A stretch of 64,000 nt of DNA from Paludibacteraceae bacterium (lineage in GTDB: Bacteria; Bacteroidota; Bacteroidia; Bacteroidales; Paludibacteraceae). Below the pieces are notes generated by a model. The model did not search any database, had not been told where the DNA came from, and was given only the letters and a program-made list of their open reading frames with translations. Shown here piece after piece: positions 1 to 8,800 of the stretch. The DNA lies in contig JAILLP010000011.1 of NCBI GenBank assembly GCA_024693065.1, forward strand, positions 124,001 to 188,000, given 5' to 3'. The position numbers and the translations under genes are program-made. Numbering within the stretch: the stretch's first letter is position 1; each line of letters starts with the position of its first letter.

Positions 1-1
1 T

Positions 2-2089
2 TCCATCGCGATAACCTTCTCGTCGTATTTTTTTATTATTATTGCGGCGGGACACAATACGAAGGTGGAATCAATCGCATTGCTCGCTCCTGTTGTTGGC
101 GGATTTTTCCTGATTTTTCGGAAACGTTATCTTTGGGGCGCATTGCTGACGGCTGTCTACGTGATGTTAGGGGTGATGAAGCATCCTCAGATCGCTTACT
201 ATTATTGTATTATGATTGCGGTTTTAGGATGCGCTGAGTTGTATATCCACATTAAGGAAAAACGATATAAGGACCTGGGATTAGCTTGTTTGGTCTTCTT
301 GGGCGCTTTTTTAGTGGGTGTAGGAGCTTGGTATCCAAAATACAAAGCGAATATGGAGTATATGTCTGAAACTATGCGTGGCGGGCATTCGGAGTTGGTG
401 AAGGAAAACGATGAAAAGAACAAGACGGAGGGTCTTGACTTGGATTATGCGACCGCATGGAGTTATGGAGTGGGCGAGACGTTTACCTTATTGGTCCCTG
501 GATTTATGGGAAATGCGTCTGGCTATGATGTGGGTGTGGACTCTGAAGTCTATAAAAGCCTTGTCGACCATGGTGTTTCTCGCCGTGAAGCAGCTCAATA
601 TGCTAAGCATATGCCAACTTATTGGGGAGATCAACCGTTTACTGCTGGTCCTGTCTATGTGGGTGCGATTGTGTGCTTCTTGTTTGTCTTGGGCCTCTGC
701 ATAGTTGAGGGCCCATACAAATGGGCGTTGCTGGCTGCTACGGTGATGTCTATCATGCTCTCTTGGGGCCATAACTTCATGCCTCTTACGGATTTCTTCT
801 TCAAGTATTTCCCAATGTATAATAAGTTCCGTGCGGTCTCCTCTATATTGGTCGTGGCTGAAGTGACAATGCCTCTTTTGGGTTTCTTGGCTCTGAAGAA
901 AATAATGGATGGAGAGATGGAAAAGAAAGACCTGCTGAAGAAGATGTGTATTTCAGCGGGCGTGACGGGTGGACTCTGTCTTATTTTCTCTTTGTTGGGT
1001 GGTGCCTTATTTGACTTCTCCTCGGTGAATGATGCGCAAAACTTCAAGAACCTGCCTGATTGGTTGGTCTCTTCGATCATGGATGAGCGTGAGTCTATGT
1101 TGAGGTCGGATGCTTTCCGTTCCTTCTTGTTCATTGCGGCGGCGTTTGCCCTGCTGTGGTTGTATGTGAAGGATAAGCTGAAGGCGAATATCTTCGTGTT
1201 GTTGTTGGGAGTGTTCGTCTTGTTAGACATGTGGCCGATTAATAAACGCTATTTTAACAACGACAATTTTGTTACGGTGAAGGAGGAAAAGAACTATTTT
1301 AAGAAGTTGCCTTGGGAGGAACAATTGCTTTCTTCGGAGACGGATATAAACTATCGTGTCTTGAACTTGACGACAAATACCTTCAACGAATCTCGCACTT
1401 CCTATTATTTCAAGTCGATAGGTGGATATCATGCGGCGAAGTTACGTCGCTATCAGGATTTGATCGAAGAGCATATTTCGAAGTTTAACATGCCTGTGCT
1501 GAATATGTTGAACACAAAATATGTGATTACAAAGGGGCAAGATGGCCAGGCTATTCCCCAACGTAATCCGGATGCGATGGGGAACGCTTGGTTCGTAGAC
1601 TCTATCGTCGTGGCTAACACTCCAAACGAGGAGTCTGATGCCCTTAAAACAATCAATGTGAAGAATACTGCTGTCACTGATGTGAAGTTCTCCGAATTCG
1701 TGAACAGTAATTTGTCTCATGATAGTTCTGCGGTAGTCAAGGAACTGACTTATGCTCCGAACAAGTTGGTGTATGAGTCTCAATCGGAAAAGGATGGTAC
1801 GATTGTATTTTCTGAGGTTTATTATCCATATGGATGGAAGGCCTATATTGATGGTCAGGAAACCCCTCATTTTAGGGTGAACTATCTGTTGAGGGCGTTG
1901 AATGTCCCTTCTGGTAAACATTCCATCGAGTTTATTTTCGATCCAGATAGTATTAAAAATGCTAGACCTATTGCATATATCTGTTTCGCAATATTATATG
2001 GCTTGGTTTTCTTTGCGTTGGGCAGTTGGATATACGGCTTGGTCCGTAAGCGTCGTGACGGCGAAGAGACGGGATTGACCAATCTTTGA
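2..2089 (+). CDS. YfhO-family membrane protein, 5' end cut by window edge
   Basis: The reading frame is open from base 2 to the TGA at 2087-2089, so the gene starts outside the window; the GTG at 65 is internal. The visible part has many hydrophobic segments, including one carrying HPQ followed by aromatic residues, a motif I associate with YfhO-family proteins. These are polytopic membrane proteins resembling large glycosyltransferases, implicated in some bacteria in glycosylation of envelope polymers. The last ~200 residues before the final membrane segment form a hydrophilic, probably periplasmic, beta-rich domain, and the protein ends with one hydrophobic helix and a basic tail. A terminator follows directly. 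The family call is fairly secure; the substrate is unknown. The nearby VanZ-like and glycosyltransferase genes also suggest an envelope-polymer neighbourhood. Confidence 0.8.
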   Translation, partial: SIAITFSSYFFIIIAAGHNTKVESIALLAPVVGGFFLIFRKRYLWGALLTAVYVMLGVMKHPQIAYYYCIMIAVLGCAELYIHIKEKRYKDLGLACLVFLGAFLVGVGAWYPKYKANMEYMSETMRGGHSELVKENDEKNKTEGLDLDYATAWSYGVGETFTLLVPGFMGNASGYDVGVDSEVYKSLVDHGVSRREAAQYAKHMPTYWGDQPFTAGPVYVGAIVCFLFVLGLCIVEGPYKWALLAATVMSIMLSWGHNFMPLTDFFFKYFPMYNKFRAVSSILVVAEVTMPLLGFLALKKIMDGEMEKKDLLKKMCISAGVTGGLCLIFSLLGGALFDFSSVNDAQNFKNLPDWLVSSIMDERESMLRSDAFRSFLFIAAAFALLWLYVKDKLKANIFVLLLGVFVLLDMWPINKRYFNNDNFVTVKEEKNYFKKLPWEEQLLSSETDINYRVLNLTTNTFNESRTSYYFKSIGGYHAAKLRRYQDLIEEHISKFNMPVLNMLNTKYVITKGQDGQAIPQRNPDAMGNAWFVDSIVVANTPNEESDALKTINVKNTAVTDVKFSEFVNSNLSHDSSAVVKELTYAPNKLVYESQSEKDGTIVFSEVYYPYGWKAYIDGQETPHFRVNYLLRALNVPSGKHSIEFIFDPDSIKNARPIAYICFAILYGLVFFALGSWIYGLVRKRRDGEETGLTNL

Positions 2090-2104
2090 TAGGGGACGAT
2101 TATG

Positions 2105-2138
2105 AAAAAGGCTGAATCGAAAAGATTCAGCCTTTTTT
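2105..2138. terminator. Intrinsic terminator, probably bidirectional, between YfhO-like gene and trpS
   Basis: A perfect 9-bp stem, GGCTGAATC (2110-2118) pairing with GATTCAGCC (2124-2132), has a 5-base loop. It is flanked by five As on the left and six Ts on the right, so it can end transcription of the YfhO-like gene (plus) and of convergent trpS (minus). A short reading frame starting at 2102 is only read-through of this hairpin. Confidence 0.88.
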
Positions 2139-2202
2139 GTTTACTTGTATTTTTGTTTTATCCTGCCTTATTTGGAGTCGGGATAGGAGTTTGGAACTTA
2201 TG

Positions 2203-3192
2203 TCAGAAGTTCCTGAATCCCATAATCTCTCGCACCTCTTTGATGGTTTTCGAGGCGCTTTCGCGAGCTAACTCTTTCCCTCGGGTGACTGCGTTGTGCA
2301 GAATCTCCGGATGGGCGTCGATGTAGGCGATGCGCTCGCGGATAGGCTCCGTGGCTGCGATGATGTCGGCCGCCAACTGTTTCTTGAGGTCGCCGTAGCG
2401 AATCACGCATTTATTCCACTGTTCATCGAAGTAGGCTACCGTGTCAGGAGTTGACACGACCTTCATGATGGTGAATAGGTTCTCGATATAGTCTGGCTTC
2501 GGAGAGTTCGGCGCTGTTGGACCTTGGTCAGTCAACGCTTTCTTCACTTTCTTCTCGATGGTCTTCGGGTCATCCGCCAAATAGATGCAGTTGCCTTCCG
2601 ACTTGCCCATCTTGCCGCTTCCGTCCAATCCGGGGATCTTGATAGGCTCGGTGCCGTCATTGTAGGCGACTGGCTCCTTGAAGTATTCCACCTTGTAGAA
2701 GTTGTTGAATCGTTTGGCGAAGTTGCGGGTCATCTCCAAGTGCTGTAGTTGGTCTTTGCCCACTGGCACTTGGTCCGCATTGTGGATGAGAATATCCGCC
2801 GCCATTAGTGTAGGGTAGGTGAGGAGTCCGGCGTTCACGTTCTCTGGCTGCTTCCTCGCCTTGTCTTTGAAGGAGACTGTCTTTGTCAACTCTCCTAGGT
2901 AAGCGTGCATGTTGAGCATCAGATAGAGTTCCACTACTTCAGGCACATCGCTTTGGATGAAGATGGCCGACTTCTCAGGGTCTAACCCGCAGGCTAGATA
3001 CTCAGTCAGAACGCTCTTCACGTTTGGATAGAGGATGTTGGGGTCTGGATGTGTGGTTAGGGAGTGGTAGTCTGCTATGAAGAAGAAACAACGGTTGTTC
3101 TCTTGCATACGTATGAAGTTCTTTAATGCTCCGTAGTAGTTGCCCAGGTGTAAGTTCCCTGTTGAACGGATGCCGCTTACGACAGTTTTCAT
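2203..3192 (-). CDS. trpS: Tryptophan--tRNA ligase
   Basis: Charges tRNA-Trp with tryptophan in the cytoplasm. The 329-residue length is normal for bacterial TrpRS. The class I HIGH-like motif is GNLHLGNY at residues 12-19 and the KMSKS-like loop is KMGKS at about 194-198, preceded by GLDGSG. The remainder is a continuous Rossmann catalytic domain and the helical tryptophan/anticodon region, with no truncation. The start ATG lies 24 nt from a -7 element on the minus strand (3224-3231), leaving only a short leader with no room for a T-box or leader peptide. It is a single-gene unit converging on the YfhO-like gene across a shared terminator. Confidence 0.97.
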   Translation of the reverse strand: MKTVVSGIRSTGNLHLGNYYGALKNFIRMQENNRCFFFIADYHSLTTHPDPNILYPNVKSVLTEYLACGLDPEKSAIFIQSDVPEVVELYLMLNMHAYLGELTKTVSFKDKARKQPENVNAGLLTYPTLMAADILIHNADQVPVGKDQLQHLEMTRNFAKRFNNFYKVEYFKEPVAYNDGTEPIKIPGLDGSGKMGKSEGNCIYLADDPKTIEKKVKKALTDQGPTAPNSPKPDYIENLFTIMKVVSTPDTVAYFDEQWNKCVIRYGDLKKQLAADIIAATEPIRERIAYIDAHPEILHNAVTRGKELARESASKTIKEVREIMGFRNF

Positions 3193-3215
3193 TTTATAAT
3201 TGCTTTATTTTTATA

Positions 3216-3231
3216 TACCTTTGCAAAGGTA
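3216..3231. promoter_or_regulatory. Palindromic divergent -7 element for trpS and vanZ-like gene
   Basis: The perfect 16-bp palindrome TACCTTTGCAAAGGTA gives the Bacteroidetes -7 consensus TAnnTTTG on both strands, pointing toward trpS (minus) and the VanZ-like gene (plus). No convincing -33 TTTG was found on either side, so activity in both directions is inferred. The trpS side has the shorter leader. Confidence 0.65.
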
Positions 3232-3296
3232 AGAAAAAAATGTGATTTAGATTCGGTTTTGAGCGATTTGGGTCGTTAATGTAATTTAATTTCAAT

Positions 3297-3701
3297 ATGC
3301 GTTTTTTTAGAGTTTATGGCATGTCCATGGTGTTGTCGCTTGCTGTTCTGTATGTGAGCATTATTCGCACTGTCCCGGAGTTCCCTCAGTTGCAATTCCA
3401 ATGGATGGATAAGGTTGCCCATTTTTTTATGTATTTTGCGTTGTCAGGTGTGGTCTGTTTCGAGTTGTATCGCCAACGATACGATTTTAGCGACCGCCAG
3501 ATGCGCTTATGGGGACTTATCTATCCTATCGCTTATGGTGGTGTCATCGAGTTGCTGCAGGAAAATTTCTTTCCTCCCCGCACGGGAGATTGGTCTGATT
3601 GGCTGGCGGATATCCTTGGTGCGGTGGTGGCTTATTTCTTGGCGAAGAGATTGTTCCCTAAATATGTGAAACCTGAGGACCAGGGTATTGGTTGCCGTTA
3701 A
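3297..3701 (+). CDS. VanZ-like family membrane protein
   Basis: A 134-residue integral membrane protein with about four hydrophobic segments. It has the pattern of VanZ-like proteins: DKVAHFFMYFALS near residues 38-50, an intramembrane glutamate in GGVIELLQ, then RTGDWSDWLADILGA before the last helix. VanZ was named for low-level teicoplanin resistance, but most family members have no known role, and resistance should not be assumed here. The next gene, a glycosyltransferase, begins 8 nt after the stop, so the two are probably co-transcribed. The likely promoter is the palindromic -7 element at 3216-3231. Confidence 0.85.
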   Translation: MRFFRVYGMSMVLSLAVLYVSIIRTVPEFPQLQFQWMDKVAHFFMYFALSGVVCFELYRQRYDFSDRQMRLWGLIYPIAYGGVIELLQENFFPPRTGDWSDWLADILGAVVAYFLAKRLFPKYVKPEDQGIGCR

Positions 3702-3709
3702 TCGTTTTT

Positions 3710-4747
3710 ATGAAATTCTCGATTCTTGTTCCAGTATACAACCGACCGAATGAGGTCGGTGAACTTCTCGAAAGCCTCTCTTCCCAGACATTCAGGGATT
3801 TTGAGGTGATTGCCGTGGATGATGGGTCTGCTGTGAGATGTGAGGAGGTGTGCTCTTCTTTCTCCGACAGAATGCCACTTCACTATTTTTACAAGGAGAA
3901 TAGTGGCCCTGGCCAGACACGCAATTACGCCGCTGAACGTGCGCAGGGCGAATATTTCCTAATCCTCGACTCAGACGTGATCCTTCCGCCGGACTATCTG
4001 AGAAACACAGCGGACGAGCTGGAGCGTGAGTATGCGGACGCTTTCGGCGGGCCAGACCGCGCGCACGAATCCTTCACGGATCTTCAGAAGGCGATCAGCT
4101 ATAGCATGACCTCTTTCTTCACCACAGGTGGGATCCGTGGCGGCGACAAGAAAATGGATAAGTTTTACCCTCGCAGTTTCAATTTGGGGGTGAAGGCGGA
4201 TGTTTTCCGTGCTTTAGAGGGTTTCTCTTCCATGCGTTTTGGCGAGGATATTGATTTCAGTATCCGTGTCTTCAAGGATGGTTACAAGTGCCGTCTGTTC
4301 CCTGAATCGTGGGTGTGGCACAAACGTAGAACTGATTTGAAGAAGTTCTTCAAGCAAGTCTATAATAGTGGCATGGCCCGCATCAATCTATACAAGAAAT
4401 ATCCTGAATCGCTGAAGCTGGTGCATCTGCTGCCGGCTGTCTTCACGGCGGGTTCATTGTTGTGCATCGTCTGTGCGGTTCTTCTTGCGGTGCTTTCCTT
4501 CGCACTTTCATTGCCTTCCTTGGCTTGTTGGGCCGCTATTTGTGTGGTCCCGATCCTGCTCTATTCGTTATTGGTGATGGTGGATTCGATGGTGAAAAAT
4601 AGTAGCGTGAAGATCGGATTGCTTTCCGTTCCGGCTGCCTTTACGCAGTTGTGGGGCTACGGACTGGGCTTTTTCCATGCGTGGTGGTCGCGTTGTGTGC
4701 GGGGTGGAGGAGAGACGAGCGCCTTCTCGAAAACCTTTTACAAGTAA
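3710..4747 (+). CDS. Glycosyltransferase family 2 protein with C-terminal membrane helices
   Basis: Predicted inverting glycosyltransferase that transfers a sugar from a nucleotide-sugar donor, probably at the inner face of the cytoplasmic membrane. The ATG at 3710 gives 345 residues and starts directly at the GT-A strand MKFSILVPVYNRP; a TTG six codons upstream overlaps the preceding gene and is less likely. Visible features are an early VDDGS motif, the metal-binding LDSDV, and the acceptor-side segment GEDIDFSIR followed by a W-H pair. About residues 245-320 form two to three hydrophobic helices, typical of membrane-associated GT2 enzymes making envelope glycans. It lies 8 nt after the VanZ-like gene and is followed by a strong hairpin. 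The sugar specificity cannot be read from the sequence. Confidence 0.9.
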   Translation: MKFSILVPVYNRPNEVGELLESLSSQTFRDFEVIAVDDGSAVRCEEVCSSFSDRMPLHYFYKENSGPGQTRNYAAERAQGEYFLILDSDVILPPDYLRNTADELEREYADAFGGPDRAHESFTDLQKAISYSMTSFFTTGGIRGGDKKMDKFYPRSFNLGVKADVFRALEGFSSMRFGEDIDFSIRVFKDGYKCRLFPESWVWHKRRTDLKKFFKQVYNSGMARINLYKKYPESLKLVHLLPAVFTAGSLLCIVCAVLLAVLSFALSLPSLACWAAICVVPILLYSLLVMVDSMVKNSSVKIGLLSVPAAFTQLWGYGLGFFHAWWSRCVRGGGETSAFSKTFYK

Positions 4748-4768
4748 GTCTAGTGTGAATAAAAAGAA

Positions 4769-4803
4769 AAGGGTCGATTGGCATAAGCCTTTCGACCCTT
4801 CGT
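4769..4803. terminator. Hairpin terminator between glycosyltransferase and convergent acidic protein gene
   Basis: AAGGGTCGA at 4769-4777 pairs perfectly with TCGACCCTT at 4792-4800, with extra GGC/GCC pairing inside the loop. A-rich sequence precedes it and a short T stretch follows, so it probably serves both converging genes. Confidence 0.75.
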
Positions 4804-4832
4804 TTATAAAGTAGTTTTAATATCGGTCCAAT

Positions 4833-5477
4833 TTAGAAATTGTGCCAGTCGCTGAATATCAGGTCTTCATCCAGCTCATCGTATGCGCCGCATAGGAATG
4901 TGTTGTTGTAGTCGTCGGAACACTGGAAGGAGATCACGCCGTCACCTAGCTGCAATGTCTCGGGAACGACCTCCTCGATGAGCGCATCCCACCTGAACAT
5001 GGGGAAATACTCCTTCAGCAGGGCTTCGAAGTCCACTTTCTCGATGGAACCGTCGTTGGGCGATCCTTCGTATTCGTCCGCCGCCTTCCCTAATTCCTCT
5101 TCGTGTAGGTCATAAAGCGAGTCGTCCATCTTCTCTCCCTTTGGCACGGCATTCGGGTCGAATATCTTATCTATGTTCCAGAACTCTGTCCCGGAATTGT
5201 TCATGTCCAAGTATATGTTGCGGAGGAAATTGTTGTTTACCTGTTTGCGGTTCTTCTTTACCTTTTTTTCGAAGTCGTTGAAGTATTTTGTCAGGAATTT
5301 AGCCAATTCCTCGTCTGTGCTGTCCGCCTTGTTGCTGTCTGCTACAATGGCCCATTCTCTCACTTCCCCGGGAGTGTTTTCTATGGATATCATATCATCA
5401 TCATATACTCCCATATATCCTAGATCGAAATCTCCGCCGATTTCAAATTCCCCATCGATGATTCTAATGTCTATCAT
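4833..5477 (-). CDS. Acidic hypothetical protein, DUF2004/DUF2262-like size, family not identified
   Basis: I do not recognise a family with confidence. The 214-residue product has no signal peptide or membrane segment and is very rich in Asp and Glu, so it is probably cytoplasmic. The N-terminal third (IDGEFEIGGDFDLGYMGVYDD) is beta-rich. A basic stretch, EKKVKKNRKQVNNN, lies near residues 70-83, followed by an acidic middle and a C-terminal segment ending in DLIFSDWHNF. The start is supported by a purine-rich ribosome-binding site (AAAAGGAG in the minus sense) 6-7 nt upstream and an AT-rich TAAATTTA about 40 nt away. Proteins of this kind are often found as lone accessory genes. It is divergent from the giant-gene operon, so a functional link is possible but unsupported. 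Confidence 0.6.
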   Translation of the reverse strand: MIDIRIIDGEFEIGGDFDLGYMGVYDDDMISIENTPGEVREWAIVADSNKADSTDEELAKFLTKYFNDFEKKVKKNRKQVNNNFLRNIYLDMNNSGTEFWNIDKIFDPNAVPKGEKMDDSLYDLHEEELGKAADEYEGSPNDGSIEKVDFEALLKEYFPMFRWDALIEEVVPETLQLGDGVISFQCSDDYNNTFLCGAYDELDEDLIFSDWHNF

Positions 5478-5873
5478 AAATCTCCTTTTGATGATTAATA
5501 ATTAACACTTTGTAAATTTATAATAATAATTTGGATTATCCAATAGAATGATGGAATATGGGTGTGTAATTTTACCCGACGTATGTGTCCCCGTAGGGAG
5601 AGAATCGGGTGTGCATGGCTGTCTCCGCTTTGTATTGATGGGCGTTCGGTTAATTTATAGGGTGTGAAAATTCTTTGGAATAATTTATTTTTTTTACTTG
5701 AGTCTTCTAAGTTTTATATCCTTATTTTAGGACTTATTCAGAGTTTAGGCGGTATTATATATGTTTTTTTTGACAAGAAATCTTGATATCTTATTATTCT
5801 TTTTGTGCAAAAAATGCAGATGGATTGAATAAAAATACATAACTTTGCAAGGTTTTTTTAATATAAACTCTCG
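5478..5873. other. Intergenic region upstream of the giant beta-helix gene
   Basis: 396 bp between divergent genes. It contains the minus-strand leader of the acidic protein gene and, at the right end, the -7 element of the giant gene. The region is strongly AT-rich from 5640 onward. I see no RNA gene, reading frame or clear operator in the middle (5540-5790). Confidence 0.6.
5840..5847 (+). promoter_or_regulatory. -7 element of the five-gene exported locus
   Basis: TAACTTTG matches the Bacteroidetes -7 consensus TAnnTTTG exactly and lies 26 nt before the giant gene's ATG. No good TTTG occurs at the usual ~19-21-bp distance upstream, so recognition may be weak or need an activator. Confidence 0.6.
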
Positions 5874-8800
5874 ATGAAAACAAAAAGATTTATAGCAACA
5901 CTTATTTGTTTAGTACAGACTGTATTATTTAGTTTATCATACGCGAAAGATTATTATGTGAAAGTTGATGGAACAGGAGATGGTTCGTCGTGGGAAAAAG
6001 CGATGAGCGGAGATGATTTTGCGCAATTATTGCCTGATGTTTCTTCCCAATCTGTCTTTTATATAGCAGCTGGAAATTATAACGCCTCAGCAGCTACGAC
6101 TAGATCGTTTTTGGTAAATAATAGTGCTACAATTATTGGTGGATTCCCTAAAAATCCGAAACGAGGAGATGTGGCGAATCCAAATGAGAATATTACAACC
6201 TTTTCAGCTGAGAAAAATACAGCATCACCAATATTTGATGTTAATGATAAGTACACTGTATTTAAGTTAAAAGGTGTTACAATTAAAGATGCTTATATCG
6301 GTCTCTATCCGAGAGGAATCAATAGAATCTTCTTGTCTGATTGTGTATTTGATAATGCGCCCATAATAGTCAGTCGTTTAAATGAAGTTTTTATAGAAAA
6401 CTCTAGTTTCAAAAATCTATCAGCAGAAACAACCTCTATCTCACAGTTTACTATTGATTCAGTAAGTACGTTTTCTTTAAAGGGGTCTGTTCTAAGTGAT
6501 ATAGATGCTGTGTTTAGAGTCAGTAAGATTGTTGAAAATCTAAATATAGAAGATGTTGTTGCTACTGTGCCTGGCAAATTTTTTGAAGGAAAGGTACGCT
6601 CTGCCAACATATCAAGGTTAAAAGCACGTTCGGGCGGATTATGGATGACCGCTAGTTCTTATCCTGCTTATTCAATTAATATTTCGGAAAGTGAGTTTAT
6701 ATCCAATGGAGCCAATAAGGAAGGAATTTATATATCAGAATGTCCTGACTTTAGCTTATCTAAGTCTTTGGTGAAAGGATATAGTACGGGAGTCTACTCT
6801 AATGCAAAAAAATCTTCTTTAGATGATGTTGAGATTTATGGTGGAACAGATGGATGTTGTTTTTGTGCACCTGCGACTTCCGATGTGTATATTAACAGGT
6901 CCCAACTATACGATGCTAATGAAGGCGTGAAAGTCTATTCGGGAAGTTTGGAAGTTGAGAATTCTGTTATTTCCGGGAATTCTTCATATGGTATCGGAAC
7001 TTCTCCTGGATTGCGCAAATTAGTTTTAAGGAATAATATAATAGGATTAAATGCCGATGCGACTGACAAGTACGGGAATGGAACTGGTGTCTTTGTCAAA
7101 GCAGATTCTATATGTATTGATGGAAATATTATTTCCGGAAACAAAGGATTGGGTGTGGAGTTTAATTGTAAGGGTCAATTTTGTGAAATAGAGAATAATT
7201 ATATTGGCACAAATAAGTTTTATGAAAACCTGGGTAATGGTGGAAGTGGTATTAATCTAGTATATAAGGGCGCCTATTACTCGACAAGTATGAATCCATC
7301 TTCGTTAAAGGAGGCTAACTATATTGGATTTAATGGAGAGGATGGTGTTGTAGCATATTCATTTGCTTCTGAAATCAGCAATAATTACATTGGTGTAACT
7401 CCGGATGGCCTCCCGATGCCGAATGGCAACTATGGAATTAATGTGATTGATGGAAACTCTGCGTTAAAAATAAACAATAACCATTTAGGATTTAATGAGG
7501 AAGGAGACATCTACTCTGATTATTCTGTTATATCACACAACATCTTTCATGGCAATGAAAAATATGCGATAAAAACCACGAACGATGTTCCTACAATGAA
7601 AATTACCAAAGAAGAAACGGATGGCTTCTATGTTGTGGTTGAAGGAGAAGTGAATTCTAGTAATCCGACAGATGTCGAATTGTATTTTTCAGATGGAAAG
7701 AAACATAGTGCTCTGTCTTTATTGGGTGTTGCTGAAACAGATGCAAACCATAAGACTTTTTCGATAAGGTTCCCACTACATAATCTAAAAGGGACCTCTT
7801 ACTATTCATGGGTTATAATAGAAGATAGTATTAAAAGTAAGTTTTACGGACCCCAAAAAAGTTCCATAGATCTATCTAAGTATCAAGGAAAAGAATACTA
7901 TGTTAAGGTAGATGGTTCAGGAACAAAAGATGGCTCATCTTGGGGAAATGCGATGTCTTCAGACGATTTTGCTAAAATATTGCCTACTGTGTATGATGGG
8001 TCAACATTCTATTTGGCAGAAGGGTCATATCAACCTTGTTACTGTGGTGATTATGAAAAATGTGGTGCCAAATCGTTGTATGACTTAAATTCTTCTGTGA
8101 AGATTATCGGTGGATTTGCAAATGATGCGAAGATGGGAGATGATAACGATCCGGAGAAACATCCTACTATTATGAATGCATCTTATAATGGTAGTTCGCA
8201 ATACCTTTTTAAGGATGGAGATGAACCTATTACTCTTTCTCTTGAGGGACTCACAATGAAATATGCTACAATTGCTGTGCTTCTCAGTAGAAATGGGAAG
8301 CTTTATATGAATAATTGTATTGTTGATAGCTCCTCAATCATTACTCCTAATGTGGAAACAGTTGAAATTTCAAACACAAAATTTAGTAATGTCAGGAAAG
8401 GAGCAAGTACCTATACGTATCCGCTGATTATTGAAAAGGCAGAGAAAGTACGGCTATCTAATGTTTCATTTAGTGACATTGAAGGTGATATCATTTATTC
8501 TAATAGTAAAAAAACAAATTTTGTCTGTGATTCTCTTATCATGAAAGATGTTACCGTTAGAAACGCAAGTGGCTATCTGTTCGCAGGTGACGTTAATTAT
8601 GGTTTGTTTGAAGGATTGGATGCCGAGACCAATGGAATGTATATATTCAATTCTTCGGATGAGATTATAATAAAGGATTCAAAACTTGTGTCAACAAATT
8701 TGCCGGAAGTAAATTATGGTATCTACTTCGCTAACGGAAAAAAATTGTCTGTGAGTCATTCCTCAATCATCGGTTATCCTTACGGTATTTTAGACTATTA

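Noticed and set aside
2102-2326. Small plus-strand gene after the YfhO-like gene
   Set aside because: It starts inside a terminator hairpin and continues antisense to trpS.
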